This document shows, piece by piece, positions 18,359-28,567 of a stretch of DNA of 64,000 bases. Origin of the DNA: an uncultured Verrucomicrobiota bacterium (lineage in GTDB: Bacteria; Verrucomicrobiota; Verrucomicrobiia; Opitutales; Opitutaceae); assembly GCA_903876795.1 (NCBI GenBank), contig CAIRBK010000082.1, positions 62,001-126,000 on the forward strand, in the 5' to 3' direction. A model generated the notes under the pieces. That model saw nothing but the letters and a program-made list of their open reading frames with translations. It searched no databases and was not told the DNA's origin. Numbering within the stretch: position 1 is the stretch's first letter; every line of letters begins with the position of its first letter. Both the position numbers and the translations under genes were made by a program.

Positions 18359-19447
18359 TCAGGCGGTGGAGCTCTCCCGCGCCAAAGGGGTCGCCGACTG
18401 AGGCGGGCGAATGACGGCGTTGGCCCGTGCGGCATCGGCCGCGATGAGATGAAGCATGTCAGCCTTGATGATCTTGCTGGCGGCGTGGATGGCGTTTTTT
18501 ATGGCTTGGCGATTGCTGGAACCATGAGCCTTAAGCACGTTGCCACGGAGGCCGAGTAGCGGGGCGCCGCCGTAAACCTCGGGGTTCATGCGTTTTTTCA
18601 GCGCCTTGAACGCGCCTCGGGACAGTATCGCCCCGCTCATGCGCAGTGGGTTGGCCTTCAGTTCGGCTTTGAGCGTGTCGGAGAAAAAGTGTGCCAACGA
18701 CTCCCAGCTTTTCAGAAGAAGGTTGCCGACAAAACCGTCGCACACGGCGACTTCGCAGTGGTCGGTGAACACTTGGAAACCCTCGGTCGGTCCCGCGTAA
18801 TTGACGAGATCACCGATGTTTTTGAGGTGTTCATGGGTCGCGCTTATGAGGGCGTTGCCCTTACCTTCCTCGGTGCCGATGGTGAGCAAGCCGACACGAG
18901 GGCGTGACACCCCGAAAACCACTCGGGCGTAGTGGGCACCCAGAATCGCATTGTGCACAAGGTGCTCGGGCTCGGCCTCGGGGTTGGCCCCCGCATCAAT
19001 CAGGATAAAGTGGCCGTTCTTACGGGGAATGATCGCGGCCAGAGCCGGCCGGTCGATGCCGTCAAGCGTGCGCAGTTTGATGGTGCCTCCGGCCATGAGG
19101 GCTCCGGTGTTGCCGCAACTTACAACCGCCGCCGCCTCGCCGGATTTCACCAGGTCAATGGCGCGAAACATCGAGGCATCCTTTTTCCGCTTTAGCGCGG
19201 GAATGGGTTTGTCCTCCATGGTGATGACCTCGGAGGCATGAAAAAGCCCCAACGAGGGATGCTCGACGAGGCCGTGCTTGACGAGCAAGGGCTTAAGCAC
19301 GTCCTCATCACCCACGAGGGTGATGGGGTTGAGCTCGTCGAACTCCGTCAAAGCGAGCTTTACGGCCGCCACCACTTCGGGTGGGCCCAGATCGCCTCCC
19401 ATCGCGTCAACCGCGATGCGCCCGGTTAATCCGGAAGATGAAACCAT
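18359..19447 (-). CDS. plsX: Phosphate acyltransferase PlsX
   Basis: IAVDAMGGDLGPPEVVAAVKLAL, VVSCGNTGALMAGG. Confidence 0.95.
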   Translation of the reverse strand: MVSSSGLTGRIAVDAMGGDLGPPEVVAAVKLALTEFDELNPITLVGDEDVLKPLLVKHGLVEHPSLGLFHASEVITMEDKPIPALKRKKDASMFRAIDLVKSGEAAAVVSCGNTGALMAGGTIKLRTLDGIDRPALAAIIPRKNGHFILIDAGANPEAEPEHLVHNAILGAHYARVVFGVSRPRVGLLTIGTEEGKGNALISATHEHLKNIGDLVNYAGPTEGFQVFTDHCEVAVCDGFVGNLLLKSWESLAHFFSDTLKAELKANPLRMSGAILSRGAFKALKKRMNPEVYGGAPLLGLRGNVLKAHGSSNRQAIKNAIHAASKIIKADMLHLIAADAARANAVIRPPQSATPLARESSTA

Positions 19448-19489
19448 CGCGAGGGATGGTGGATGCCCGTTTGATGCGAGACGCGAGGC

Positions 19490-19669
19490 TTAGACCTCGA
19501 CGTTGACCACTTGGCGGCCGCGATAAGTGCCGTTGGTGGGGTTCACGTGATGGGGGCGGAAAGCGGAGCCGTCGGTGGGATCTTTGGCGATTTGAGGAGC
19601 CTTGAAAGCGTTGGCGGCGCGGCGGTTGGCGCTACGGCGTTTGGATTGCTTGCGTTTCGGATTAGCCAT
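19490..19669 (-). CDS. rpmF: 50S ribosomal protein L32 (below the ORF-track length cutoff)
   Basis: Reverse-strand translation MANPKRKQSKRRSANRRAANAFKAPQIAKDPTDGSAFRPHHVNPTNGTYRGRQVVNVEV*, upstream of plsX as usual. Confidence 0.93.
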   Translation of the reverse strand: MANPKRKQSKRRSANRRAANAFKAPQIAKDPTDGSAFRPHHVNPTNGTYRGRQVVNVEV

Positions 19670-19801
19670 GGTCGGTGTAGGTTAAAGGGTGGGTGACGTT
19701 CGTGTGACGAGGTCTTTTATTGGTGGTAAAGGTTGAACGTAGAGCCCGGCGCTTTCGTGCGTCAAGTGCCATCTCGGATCCCAGCGTGTTCTTTGGCGGT
19801 T

Positions 19802-20806
19802 TCAGTTCACCAAGAACCAGGCACCGATAACCAGTGCCAGCGCGATTCGATACACCGCAAAAACGCCGAGTCCGTGGCGGGCGAGGTAGTTGACGAGAAA
19901 TTTGACGGCAAGAGCGGCCGATATGGCCGCGACCAGGCTGCCCAGGATCACCGAGGATGTGCCGAAGACTTGGATCATCGCGGGGCCGGCCTTGTAGCCT
20001 TTAAGCAAGGCGGCACCTGTGAGAATGGGCAGGCCGACCAGAAAACTGAATTCGGCCGATCGGGCGGGGGATAGGCCGGCAAAGTAACCGCCGACCATCG
20101 TCACCATCGAACGGCTCATGCCCGGCCATAGGGCGAAGCATTGCATCAGGCCGATGCCGAAGGCCTGGCGGATGGTCAGGTCGGAGGGCTCCAGGCGGGA
20201 GGCGGCGGAGGCGCGCTGTTGTTTGCGCCAGCGTTCGGCGGCCAACATCAGCACCGAGCCGCTCACGAGTGCGGCGACCACGGCTTCGATTGAAAACAGA
20301 TACTCGTCGATAAAATTGCCGGCGGTGAGGCCGAGCAAGACTGCCGGGATGCACGCGACGATGATGTTCCGAAGCAGGCGCAGGCCGGCACTGTTCTGTC
20401 CGATCAGGCCGCGCAGGATGCCCGTGAGTTGTCCCCAGTAGATAAGAACAACCGCCGCGATGGCGCCGGCTTGGATCACCACGGTGTAGGTGTCGGCGGC
20501 GAGTTTAAGGGTGAGCGCCACGCCCTCGGGGTGTTGGGCGGACGGCTTTTTATACCAGAGCGGATCGCCGGCGGCATCCAGCAGTGGTTCCTCTTTTTCC
20601 AGGCCCAGCGCATGGCTGGCGATGATCAGGTGGCCGGTGGATGAGACGGGCAAAAACTCCGTCACGCCCTCGACAATCCCCAGGATGACCGCGTCGCGGG
20701 CGCTGAGCTCGGCGAGCGGTCCGGTGGGCTTGTCGGCCGTGGTTTGCGAGAATGCGGGCAAGGAGAGCCACCAAGCGGTGCCTAGGATTAATAAGAAGCG
20801 GAGCAC
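19802..20806 (-). CDS. uppP: Undecaprenyl-diphosphatase
   Basis: ILGIVEGVTEFLPVSSTGHLIIASHALGL; PGMSRSMVTMVGG. Confidence 0.95.
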   Translation of the reverse strand: MLRFLLILGTAWWLSLPAFSQTTADKPTGPLAELSARDAVILGIVEGVTEFLPVSSTGHLIIASHALGLEKEEPLLDAAGDPLWYKKPSAQHPEGVALTLKLAADTYTVVIQAGAIAAVVLIYWGQLTGILRGLIGQNSAGLRLLRNIIVACIPAVLLGLTAGNFIDEYLFSIEAVVAALVSGSVLMLAAERWRKQQRASAASRLEPSDLTIRQAFGIGLMQCFALWPGMSRSMVTMVGGYFAGLSPARSAEFSFLVGLPILTGAALLKGYKAGPAMIQVFGTSSVILGSLVAAISAALAVKFLVNYLARHGLGVFAVYRIALALVIGAWFLVN

Positions 20807-20886
20807 CCGCGTGTGCTCCCAGAACGCCGGTGTTCTGTCGAGTTTATGCTTCCCTCGCGCCGAGGTTTTTCGCTTCCATCCGCGTC

Positions 20887-21933
20887 ATGCCCGACTTGAT
20901 CGATCTCATCGCCCAAATGCAGGAGCGCCAGAATTTGACTCCCGACAACGTCGAGATCGCCGCCGCCGCCCTGGCTTCACCCGAGGTGCCCGACCAGACC
21001 AAGGTCGCTTTTTTGTCCGCCCTCGGCGACAAGGGCGAGACGCCCGAAGAAATCGCCGCATTCGCCCGGGCGTTTCGTTCACGGGCCATCGACCCGGGAG
21101 TCGAGGCTTGGTCGGCCGACTCGATCGATATCGTCGGCACCGGCGGCGACATGGCTGGCGGATTTAACATATCCAGCATGGTCGTGTTTACCTTGGCCTG
21201 CGCGGGAGTGCCCGTGATGAAGCATGGCAATCGAGGGATCACCTCCAAATGCGGCAGTGCCGATCTTCTGGCCGGGCTGGGGGTTGATCTGGAGGCTCCG
21301 CACGAGAAGGTGCGCGGTGCCTTGGCTGCGCTGGGCTTCGCCTTTTTCTTCGCCCCGGCCTATCACCCTACCTTCAAGCACATCGCGCCAACCCGTAAAC
21401 TCCTCGCTGCCCAGGGGCGCCGCTCGGTTTTCAACATCCTCGGTCCGCTCATCAACCCTGGTCGACCGGCCCATATCCTCCTCGGTGTTTTTTCCGAGCC
21501 CTGGGTGGAAAAACTGGCCGATGTGCTCGACATTCTGGGCACCCGCGCGGGGCTGGCCGCGCATGGCGTCATCGGTCCCGACCGAGGTATTGATGAACTC
21601 ACCACAGCCACCCCGAACCGCGTGCGTGGCATCGGCCGCCTTCGCCAAATCGAGGGTTTTTGGCGGCCCGAAGAGCACGGGTTTTCTCCCGCGCCCTTCG
21701 CCGACCTTGAGGGCGGCGACCTTGCGACCAATCTCGCAATCGTTGAGGCGCTACTCGCCGGACGTGCTCCGACCGGCCTGACTGACACCATCGTCTATAA
21801 CGCCGCGACCGCGCTCTGGATCGTCGGCCGCACGAAGTCGGTCGGCGAAGGCACAGGCTTTGCCCGCGAGCTTTTGCTGGGGGGCGCCGTGAGGGACCGG
21901 ATTGCGGCCACCCGAGAGTTTTTTAAAAAATGA
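20887..21933 (+). CDS. trpD: Anthranilate phosphoribosyltransferase
   Basis: DIVGTGGDMAGGFNISS, VMKHGNRGITSKCGSADLLAGLGV, FNILGPLINPGRP. Confidence 0.95.
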   Translation: MPDLIDLIAQMQERQNLTPDNVEIAAAALASPEVPDQTKVAFLSALGDKGETPEEIAAFARAFRSRAIDPGVEAWSADSIDIVGTGGDMAGGFNISSMVVFTLACAGVPVMKHGNRGITSKCGSADLLAGLGVDLEAPHEKVRGALAALGFAFFFAPAYHPTFKHIAPTRKLLAAQGRRSVFNILGPLINPGRPAHILLGVFSEPWVEKLADVLDILGTRAGLAAHGVIGPDRGIDELTTATPNRVRGIGRLRQIEGFWRPEEHGFSPAPFADLEGGDLATNLAIVEALLAGRAPTGLTDTIVYNAATALWIVGRTKSVGEGTGFARELLLGGAVRDRIAATREFFKK

Positions 21934-23252
21934 AACGCATCTATTTCGGCACCGACGGGGTGAGGGGCCCCTATGGCGGTCCTGTTGTCAACGAAGCGTT
22001 TGCCGCGCGTCTCGGGCAGGCGGCCGGCCTTTGGGCGGGCGGCCGGGGTCGCGTACTGATCGGCCGCGACACCCGCTCTTCGGGGGATGCGCTGGTCCGG
22101 GCGGTCGCCGCCGGTCTCGCGGCAGCCGGATTGAAACCCGTCTCCCTGGGCGTGCTGCCCACGCCGGCAGTGGCTCGCGCCGTGCGCATGACAGGTGCCG
22201 TCCTCGGGGTCGTCGTCACCGCCTCGCACAATCCGGCGCCGGACAACGGCATCAAGTTTTTCGCGGGAACGGGCATCAAGCTCACCGACGAGGACGAAGT
22301 TCGTATCGAGTCCCTGTTGCCCGACGAGGCGTGTACTCCGCTCGCCGTGGTGCCCGCTCAAGACGGCGTCGCCGACTACATCCTGGCCGCCGGGCGTCTG
22401 CTGCCGGCGGACGCCTTGGCGGATTGGCGCGTCGTGCTGGACACGGCGAACGGCGCCACGGTCGGCACCAGTCCGGTTGTCTTGAGGGCGCTCGGTGCGG
22501 AGGTGGTCGGAATCGGCAATGTCCCCGACGGGCATAACATCAACGCCGGCGTGGGCAGCGAGCACCCCGGGGAACTTGGCGCGCTTGTCGTGGCAGCGGG
22601 AGCACGCATCGGCATCGCCCACGACGGGGATGGCGACCGTTGCGTCCTGTGCGATGAAACCGGGTCGGCGCTAGACGGAGACGAGATCCTCGCGATTTTG
22701 GCACGACATGCCCTCGGTCGTAGCCAGCTCGCGTCCGCCACGCTGGTGGTCACGGTCCAGAGCAATCTGGGAGTGGATGCCGCCATTGCCGCAGCAGGTG
22801 GGCGTGTGGTTCGGACCCCCGTGGGCGACCGTTATGTGATCGAGCGCATGCTCGCCGAGGGCGCCACGCTCGGAGGGGAGTCCAGCGGGCATATCATCTG
22901 TTCGGATACATCGCCGACGGGCGACGGGCTGGTAGCCGCGCTCAAGGTCATCGAGGTCATGCTGGCCGAGGGGCGTCCGCTTTCGGAGCTGAGGCGGGTT
23001 TTGAGGAAATTCCCCCAAGGCACCCGCAACCTCAAGGTTAGAGAGAAACGCGACCTCCCGGGCTGCGCCACGCTTTCCGAGGCCATAGCCGCCCTGGAGG
23101 CAGATTTGGGAGCCCATGGCCGGGTGCTGGTGAGGTTTTCCGGCACCGAGGCCAAACTGCGACTGTTGGTGGAGGGGCCGGACGACGACATCGTATCCGC
23201 CGGGCTTGAACGGCTCGTTCGGGCGGCGGCGGTTGATTTGGAGCTTCTCTGA
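21930..23252 (+). CDS. glmM: Phosphoglucosamine mutase
   Basis: RIYFGTDGVRGPYG, VVTASHNPAPDNGIKFF, HDGDGDRCVL. Confidence 0.94.
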   Translation: MKRIYFGTDGVRGPYGGPVVNEAFAARLGQAAGLWAGGRGRVLIGRDTRSSGDALVRAVAAGLAAAGLKPVSLGVLPTPAVARAVRMTGAVLGVVVTASHNPAPDNGIKFFAGTGIKLTDEDEVRIESLLPDEACTPLAVVPAQDGVADYILAAGRLLPADALADWRVVLDTANGATVGTSPVVLRALGAEVVGIGNVPDGHNINAGVGSEHPGELGALVVAAGARIGIAHDGDGDRCVLCDETGSALDGDEILAILARHALGRSQLASATLVVTVQSNLGVDAAIAAAGGRVVRTPVGDRYVIERMLAEGATLGGESSGHIICSDTSPTGDGLVAALKVIEVMLAEGRPLSELRRVLRKFPQGTRNLKVREKRDLPGCATLSEAIAALEADLGAHGRVLVRFSGTEAKLRLLVEGPDDDIVSAGLERLVRAAAVDLELL

Positions 23253-23285
23253 TCGGTCAATCTAGCGTTGACCGCCCGGGTTGGC

Positions 23286-24701
23286 ATGGGTTCGTTCATG
23301 ACATCCCCTATGCCTGAAGTCCCCGTCTCCTCGCTTGACCCCCGTGTCCAGAAACAGATCGAAAACTCCCAGATCGCGCTTCAGCGCGGTCAACTTGACT
23401 ACGTTCTGGACGTCACGACCCAGGTTTTGAAAAACGCCCCCGGCTGCCTGCCGGTCCGCCGCCTGCAGCGCGTTGCGCAGCTTCGTCAGATCGCCGGCAA
23501 AACCAAGCTTTTCGCCAAGGCGTTCGGCTCTGTTACCCAGGCCGGATTCCTTTTCGGAGGCGGCAAGAAAGAGCCTTCCAAACTGCTCGAAGCGGCTGAG
23601 AAGATGCTATCCAGCGACCCGACCAGCGTGCCAGCCCTCAAGATGCTCGCCGATGCCGCGCACGGCTTGGACTTGCCCGAGACGGTCGCTTTCGCCTGGG
23701 AGGCGATCCATGAGCTCCACCCCGCTGATCGGGAGGCTCTGCTTAACTTGGGCGAGGCTTATCTCGCCGCCAAGCGTCCCAAGGATGCCCTTCGTGCCGC
23801 CGATGAGTTGCTCAAGCTCAAGCCCCAGGACGGCGACGGGCTCGCGTTGATGCGCAAAGCCGCCGTGGCCCAGACCACCGACAAGGGCAATTGGGAGGAA
23901 AAAGGCTCTTTCCGCGACAAGCTCAAGGACGAGGCTCAGGCGGTCATGTTGGAGCAGGCCTCCAAAGTCGTCACGTCCGAGGAGATGACCCAGAAGTTGA
24001 TCGACGAGGCCCTCGAGCGCCTCAAGGCCCAGCCCGACAACTTAAACCACTACCGCAGCATCGTGGACGGCTACAAAAAGCTTAACAAACTCGAGCAAGC
24101 CGTGGAGTACATCCGCAAGGCCCGCAGCCTGCCTGCCGGTGCGGCCGATACCACCTTGGCCAAGCAGGAGAGCGACCTACAGACGGCGATTCTTGAGCGT
24201 CGCATCCAGGAAATCGAGGCGCAGGTCGCGCTTTCGCCCGGCGACGCAGCCCTGGTCGAATCCCTCGCCAAGGCCCGGCGCGAATTTGCCGAAATCCAGC
24301 TCGCCGAGGCCAAGTCATTTGTGGAGCGCTATCCCAACGACTACGGCGCCCGGTTCACTCTGGCCAATCTTCATTACGCGGCCGGTGATTTTCAGAACGC
24401 CATCGCCAACTATCAGCAGGCGCAGAAGAACCCCAAGGTTCGCATCCAGGCCATCACCGGCATGGGCAAGGCCCTCAAGGCGAGAAAGATGTTCGACCTC
24501 GCGGTTGCTCAATTCCAGACCGCCAAAGGCGAGCTTCAAGTCATGGACGACCTGAAAAAGGACGTCATCTACGAGTTGGCGAGTTGCTTTGAGAGCATGG
24601 GGAAAAAGAACGAGGCTATCGCTGAGTTTAAGATCATTTACAGCGAGGACATCGGCTTCCGTGACGTGGCCGACAAGATCAACGCCTTTTATTCGAGCTG
24701 A
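23286..24701 (+). CDS. Tetratricopeptide repeat protein
   Basis: Multiple TPR-like repeats (WEAIHELHPADREALLNLGEAYLAAKRPKDALRAADELLKLKP etc.). Confidence 0.8.
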   Translation: MGSFMTSPMPEVPVSSLDPRVQKQIENSQIALQRGQLDYVLDVTTQVLKNAPGCLPVRRLQRVAQLRQIAGKTKLFAKAFGSVTQAGFLFGGGKKEPSKLLEAAEKMLSSDPTSVPALKMLADAAHGLDLPETVAFAWEAIHELHPADREALLNLGEAYLAAKRPKDALRAADELLKLKPQDGDGLALMRKAAVAQTTDKGNWEEKGSFRDKLKDEAQAVMLEQASKVVTSEEMTQKLIDEALERLKAQPDNLNHYRSIVDGYKKLNKLEQAVEYIRKARSLPAGAADTTLAKQESDLQTAILERRIQEIEAQVALSPGDAALVESLAKARREFAEIQLAEAKSFVERYPNDYGARFTLANLHYAAGDFQNAIANYQQAQKNPKVRIQAITGMGKALKARKMFDLAVAQFQTAKGELQVMDDLKKDVIYELASCFESMGKKNEAIAEFKIIYSEDIGFRDVADKINAFYSS

Positions 24702-24722
24702 GTTCTTCCGACGTTGGCAGGT

Positions 24723-25616
24723 TTATCGGGCGGGTCCCCCGGGACCCGCCTTTTTAATGTCATCCGAGGCGAGGTCCCGCTCTGTGATTATTACGGCGAG
24801 GGCCAGCAATGCCAGGCTCCCCAGCAGCCGAGGGATGCTTTCGGGAGTTTCACCGAAAAACAGCAGTGAACAGGCCACGGCAAGCGGCACCTTGGCATTG
24901 TTGAATGCGGCCAGCGTGCCTGTGTTCACATGGAGTGCACCGTAGTTCCAGAGGAAAAATCCGGCACCCGAGGCTAGCACGCCCAGGTAGGCGAGCACGG
25001 CCCATTGGGAAACCGACGGGGCAAAGCCGCCCCAGTCCGTCATCAGCAACGATGTCGCCGACGTGGCGGCCAGCGCGCCCGCGCACGGCCAGAAGAAAAT
25101 CGCCGAATCTTTCAATCCGGCGGGCAGGGTGGGGCGGATGCGTTTGTAGGCGATCTGTCCGGCGGCGAAGCAGAGGTTTGCCGCCTGCACGATAAGAAAG
25201 CCGGTGATGATGGAGTCGCTCGCGTGTTTTTCCCAAATCAAGATGGCGGCCCCCGCCACCGCCAGGCCTGCCGCCGCCATATGTCGCCAGCGGGTGCGGT
25301 TCTCCACTGCGGCGTAGAGCAACGCCACATATGCGGGCGTCAGAGTGGTCGCGAGTGCGACTTCGTGCGCCTTCAGGTAGCCAAAGGCGGTGATGTAGAG
25401 CACATACATCAGGCCAAATTGGACCGCGCCCAATGCCGAGAGCGAGATTACGTCCCTGCGGGGCAGGGCGCGCGGACGTAGAAACGGCAAAAAGACCGCC
25501 GCTGCGAACGCCATGCGCACGGCGCTCACCGCGACCGGGTCCAGCCCTGCCAGGCGACCTTTTATGAGACCGAACGAAAAGGCCCAGAGGATGGAGACCG
25601 CGAGAAGAAAGATCAT
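24723..25616 (-). CDS. DMT superfamily (EamA) transporter
   Basis: About ten hydrophobic segments; LWAFSFGLIKGRLAGLDPVAVSAVRMAFAAAVFLPFL; ASGAGFFLWNYGAL. Confidence 0.9.
   Translation of the reverse strand: MIFLLAVSILWAFSFGLIKGRLAGLDPVAVSAVRMAFAAAVFLPFLRPRALPRRDVISLSALGAVQFGLMYVLYITAFGYLKAHEVALATTLTPAYVALLYAAVENRTRWRHMAAAGLAVAGAAILIWEKHASDSIITGFLIVQAANLCFAAGQIAYKRIRPTLPAGLKDSAIFFWPCAGALAATSATSLLMTDWGGFAPSVSQWAVLAYLGVLASGAGFFLWNYGALHVNTGTLAAFNNAKVPLAVACSLLFFGETPESIPRLLGSLALLALAVIITERDLASDDIKKAGPGGPAR
24729..24755 (+). terminator. Rho-independent terminator of TPR gene, embedded in the 3' end of the convergent EamA gene
   Basis: GGCGGGTCCC-cc-GGGACCCGCC followed by TTTTT. Confidence 0.88.
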
Positions 25617-25686
25617 TATGAAGGGTCGCTTGTGGACGCAATGCGGGGTGCGTCGGCCGGAATGCGTTTTGCGCGGCCTTGCACCG

Positions 25687-27183
25687 TCATTTGCCGTCGC
25701 CGGCCGCCGGCCCCGCCGTATAGCCGAAAAGGCCGCGTTTCTTGATGGCGGTCACGACGGGCTCGGGCACCATCGACTCCCAGCTCGGATCCCTGTTTTG
25801 GATGCGTTGCAGCACATCGCGGGAGAAGATGTTGAGGATGTTTTTGTCGAAACCCACGATGCACTCGATGTAGTGGTTTTCGAGAAGATGTGCGTAGAGG
25901 TTGCTCAGATGCGAGTCCACCTGGAGGTTTTTGGCGGTGAGCAACACGCTGGATGCGAAGGAGGAGCCGGCGGTCTGTTCGCCCGCGGCCGGGTAGCCGA
26001 CCTCAAGGTAGCGGTCGTAGGCGTGCTGCTGCATCGGATAAATGTATAGCCTGACGGCGTTGCGGAAGAGTCGTCCGAAGTTTTCCAGGATGCCCCCGGG
26101 CAGATTCTCGTAGTACTTTTCGTTGAAGATCTCCAGGAGGTTGTTGATTCCCAGGGCCACGCCGATCATCTCCTGTGTGTATCGACGGAAGTAGGACGTG
26201 AGGCGGTAATACTCCGAGTAGTCCGAGATCAGCACGGTGAAGCCGATGTCGCCCAGCAGGTCGACGCGCGACAGGAAATCGTTGGCATCGAGTCCGCCCG
26301 ATGCGAGCAGGTTGTTCATGGTGATTTCCATAAGGACCACGACGTCCTTCCCCTTGACTTGAGGTTCCTGCATGAACTGGGCGCAGGCGCAGTTGAGCAT
26401 GTCGACATTGACATGGGTGACGGGACGGAAACTGCCGCGCTCCACCAGCACCGCTTTTTTATAGAGTATCTCGGAGGGCTGGAGCACTTCGCCATCCGGG
26501 CCGAACATGACGGCGTTGGTGAGCTTGTGGCGCACCAAGTAGAGCGACATGAGCCGGTTGTCCACCTTGGCAAAGGCGGGCCCGGTCATCTTAAGCATAT
26601 CGACCTCGATGCGCTCGGGGCCGATGTTGTCGAGCAGGGAGCGGATGAGTTCCTCGGGATCGGCGCGGAGGTAGAAAGCTCCGTAGATCAGGTTGGTGCC
26701 CACGACGCCGAGGGCCTGTTGTTGGAGAAGGTTGTCCTTATCCCACATGCGGACGTGGATCATGATGTCGCTGTGCGGGCCGTGGGGCTCGGTCTGGAAA
26801 CGGATGCCCATCCAGCCGTGGCATTCGTTGGTGCCTTTGTAGCTACGCGCAGCCACGGTATCGGCAAAAACGAAGAAGGTGGTGTTGGCCCCGCGCTTTT
26901 CGCCGAGGCGTTCGATCAGCAGCGTGTATTCGTGGTCGAGCATGAGACCGAGACGCTCTCGCGAGACGTAGCGGGGGGCTTTGCCATAAATCGCGTCGCT
27001 GAAGGTCATGTCGTAGGCAGACATTGATTTCGCCACGGTGCCGGCGGCCCCGCCCGCCTGGAAAAAAATGCGGGCCACCTCCTGACCTGCTCCAATCTCG
27101 GCAAAGGTGCCGTATTTAGGCTCGTCGAGATTGATCGTGAGCGCCTTTCGGTTGGTGGTCATCAGGTCTTTTTGCTCGGACAT
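25687..27183 (-). CDS. Conserved ~500-aa protein of unknown function
   Basis: Long single ORF MSEQKDLMTTNRKALTINLDEPKYGTFAEIGAGQEVARIFFQAGGAAGTVAKSMSAYDMTFSDAIYG...; well-conserved-looking composition; no motif I can assign to an activity. Confidence 0.75.
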   Translation of the reverse strand: MSEQKDLMTTNRKALTINLDEPKYGTFAEIGAGQEVARIFFQAGGAAGTVAKSMSAYDMTFSDAIYGKAPRYVSRERLGLMLDHEYTLLIERLGEKRGANTTFFVFADTVAARSYKGTNECHGWMGIRFQTEPHGPHSDIMIHVRMWDKDNLLQQQALGVVGTNLIYGAFYLRADPEELIRSLLDNIGPERIEVDMLKMTGPAFAKVDNRLMSLYLVRHKLTNAVMFGPDGEVLQPSEILYKKAVLVERGSFRPVTHVNVDMLNCACAQFMQEPQVKGKDVVVLMEITMNNLLASGGLDANDFLSRVDLLGDIGFTVLISDYSEYYRLTSYFRRYTQEMIGVALGINNLLEIFNEKYYENLPGGILENFGRLFRNAVRLYIYPMQQHAYDRYLEVGYPAAGEQTAGSSFASSVLLTAKNLQVDSHLSNLYAHLLENHYIECIVGFDKNILNIFSRDVLQRIQNRDPSWESMVPEPVVTAIKKRGLFGYTAGPAAGDGK

Positions 27184-27324
27184 ACCCACATCGTTGCAGG
27201 CAGTCGCACCGAATCGCAATCCTGAGAACGCGGCGGCCCATGTCCGGCATCGGAGCACTTGATGAATTGCCAAAAAAACCGCTTGCTTCCGTCACGGGCG
27301 TCCGGCTTTGTGACCCTTCCAGTT

Positions 27325-27401
<77 letters not shown>

Positions 27402-27661
27402 TTTTCCCCGCGTTGAGGTTTTGCACGACGCGCGGTTAATTCCTTTAACCGTCCTGTCGCGGCGGCGCCGTTGCCTCCAGGAATCCTTTGTTCGTCACCG
27501 TTCTTAATCGTCTTGTTTGCCCTATGTTGGGATTGCTTAGGCGAGTTCTTCTTTGTTCGCCTGAAGAAGGACTATGTTCACTTGAATGGACACGTATGCC
27601 TACGTGTATCTATCGCCTTGCTCATTTGGACTTTTTAAATCAACTCCGGTGTGTGAAGCGC

Positions 27662-28567
27662 ATGAGGTTCTTTCCGTCATTTGGGATTCTTTTCTTGGCC
27701 TTGGTCTGCCGGCAAAGTTTGCAGGCGGGTTCAGCAACTGACATCAGCGGACTCTATTACACGGGTCTTAATAGCACTGGCGGCCTGCAACCGGGTGGTG
27801 GTCGCGATTCCAACTGGGATGTAACCTATGCTTATGTCAACGGCTCGCGCTTTCGTAACGAAAGCACCTACACGAGCGCCTCCGGGGCTTATGTGCTGAG
27901 CAGCGCCTACATCGACAGTGCATATGTGAGCAATACCAGTTCCGCGCAATGGATCACCGCTCCAGGGGCGATGACTGCCTCGGTCGGCGGCTCGGCCAAT
28001 ATCGGCGGTGTTTACCTGCCGGGCAACGGAACTACCGGGACCAACGCGGCATTCTACGTTTATCAGCTCGCTTTCAGCATCATTGGCACGGGCTCGGGCG
28101 TAGCTACCAATCAGATAGCGATCAGTCTCACCATTGCCGCAGACGACGCCTACAGCATCTACGTGAGTCAAAATCCGGTTACAGTGACCGGGGGTGGGGC
28201 TATCAACGCCGATTATGCGGTCTCCGCTTCGGGCACCAATGCCTGGAACAACACCACGGCGGTCAATCTGCAAAATTACGGTTCTGGCGGTGCCAACAAC
28301 ACGACGTTCAATATTGGAACGAACTACCTGACGATCGTGGTTTCTAACACCAACAGCATCGTCGGCTCCAGCGCCAACTCCGATTTCAACCCAAGCGGCT
28401 TGCTGGTTTATCAGGTCGGATCGCTGGCCACGATCGATGGTCGCCCGATTCCCGAGGTCGGCTCGAGCCTCCCATTGCTCGGGGCCATGGCTCTTTATGG
28501 CGTTTCCATCTGGCGCCGACGTCGGCCGGCTAGCCAGGCCGGCGTAGCAGGCAACAAGCCTACCTGA
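27662..28567 (+). CDS. Secreted protein with PEP-CTERM-like C-terminal sorting signal
   Basis: Signal peptide MRFFPSFGILFLALVCRQSLQAG; low-complexity Ser/Thr/Asn/Gly body; C-terminus PIPEVGSSLPLLGAMALYGVSIWRRRRPAS (motif, TM, Arg cluster). Confidence 0.78.
   Translation: MRFFPSFGILFLALVCRQSLQAGSATDISGLYYTGLNSTGGLQPGGGRDSNWDVTYAYVNGSRFRNESTYTSASGAYVLSSAYIDSAYVSNTSSAQWITAPGAMTASVGGSANIGGVYLPGNGTTGTNAAFYVYQLAFSIIGTGSGVATNQIAISLTIAADDAYSIYVSQNPVTVTGGGAINADYAVSASGTNAWNNTTAVNLQNYGSGGANNTTFNIGTNYLTIVVSNTNSIVGSSANSDFNPSGLLVYQVGSLATIDGRPIPEVGSSLPLLGAMALYGVSIWRRRRPASQAGVAGNKPT

Noticed and set aside
17109-18401. 430-aa plus-strand ORF opposite fabH/bamD-like genes
   Set aside because: Shadow ORF; fabH on the minus strand is certain.
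27433-27451. CGGTTAA-N5-TTAACCG downstream of tRNA-Pro as a terminator
   Set aside because: Weak stem without a T tract; could be an operator or chance, so not enough to call.
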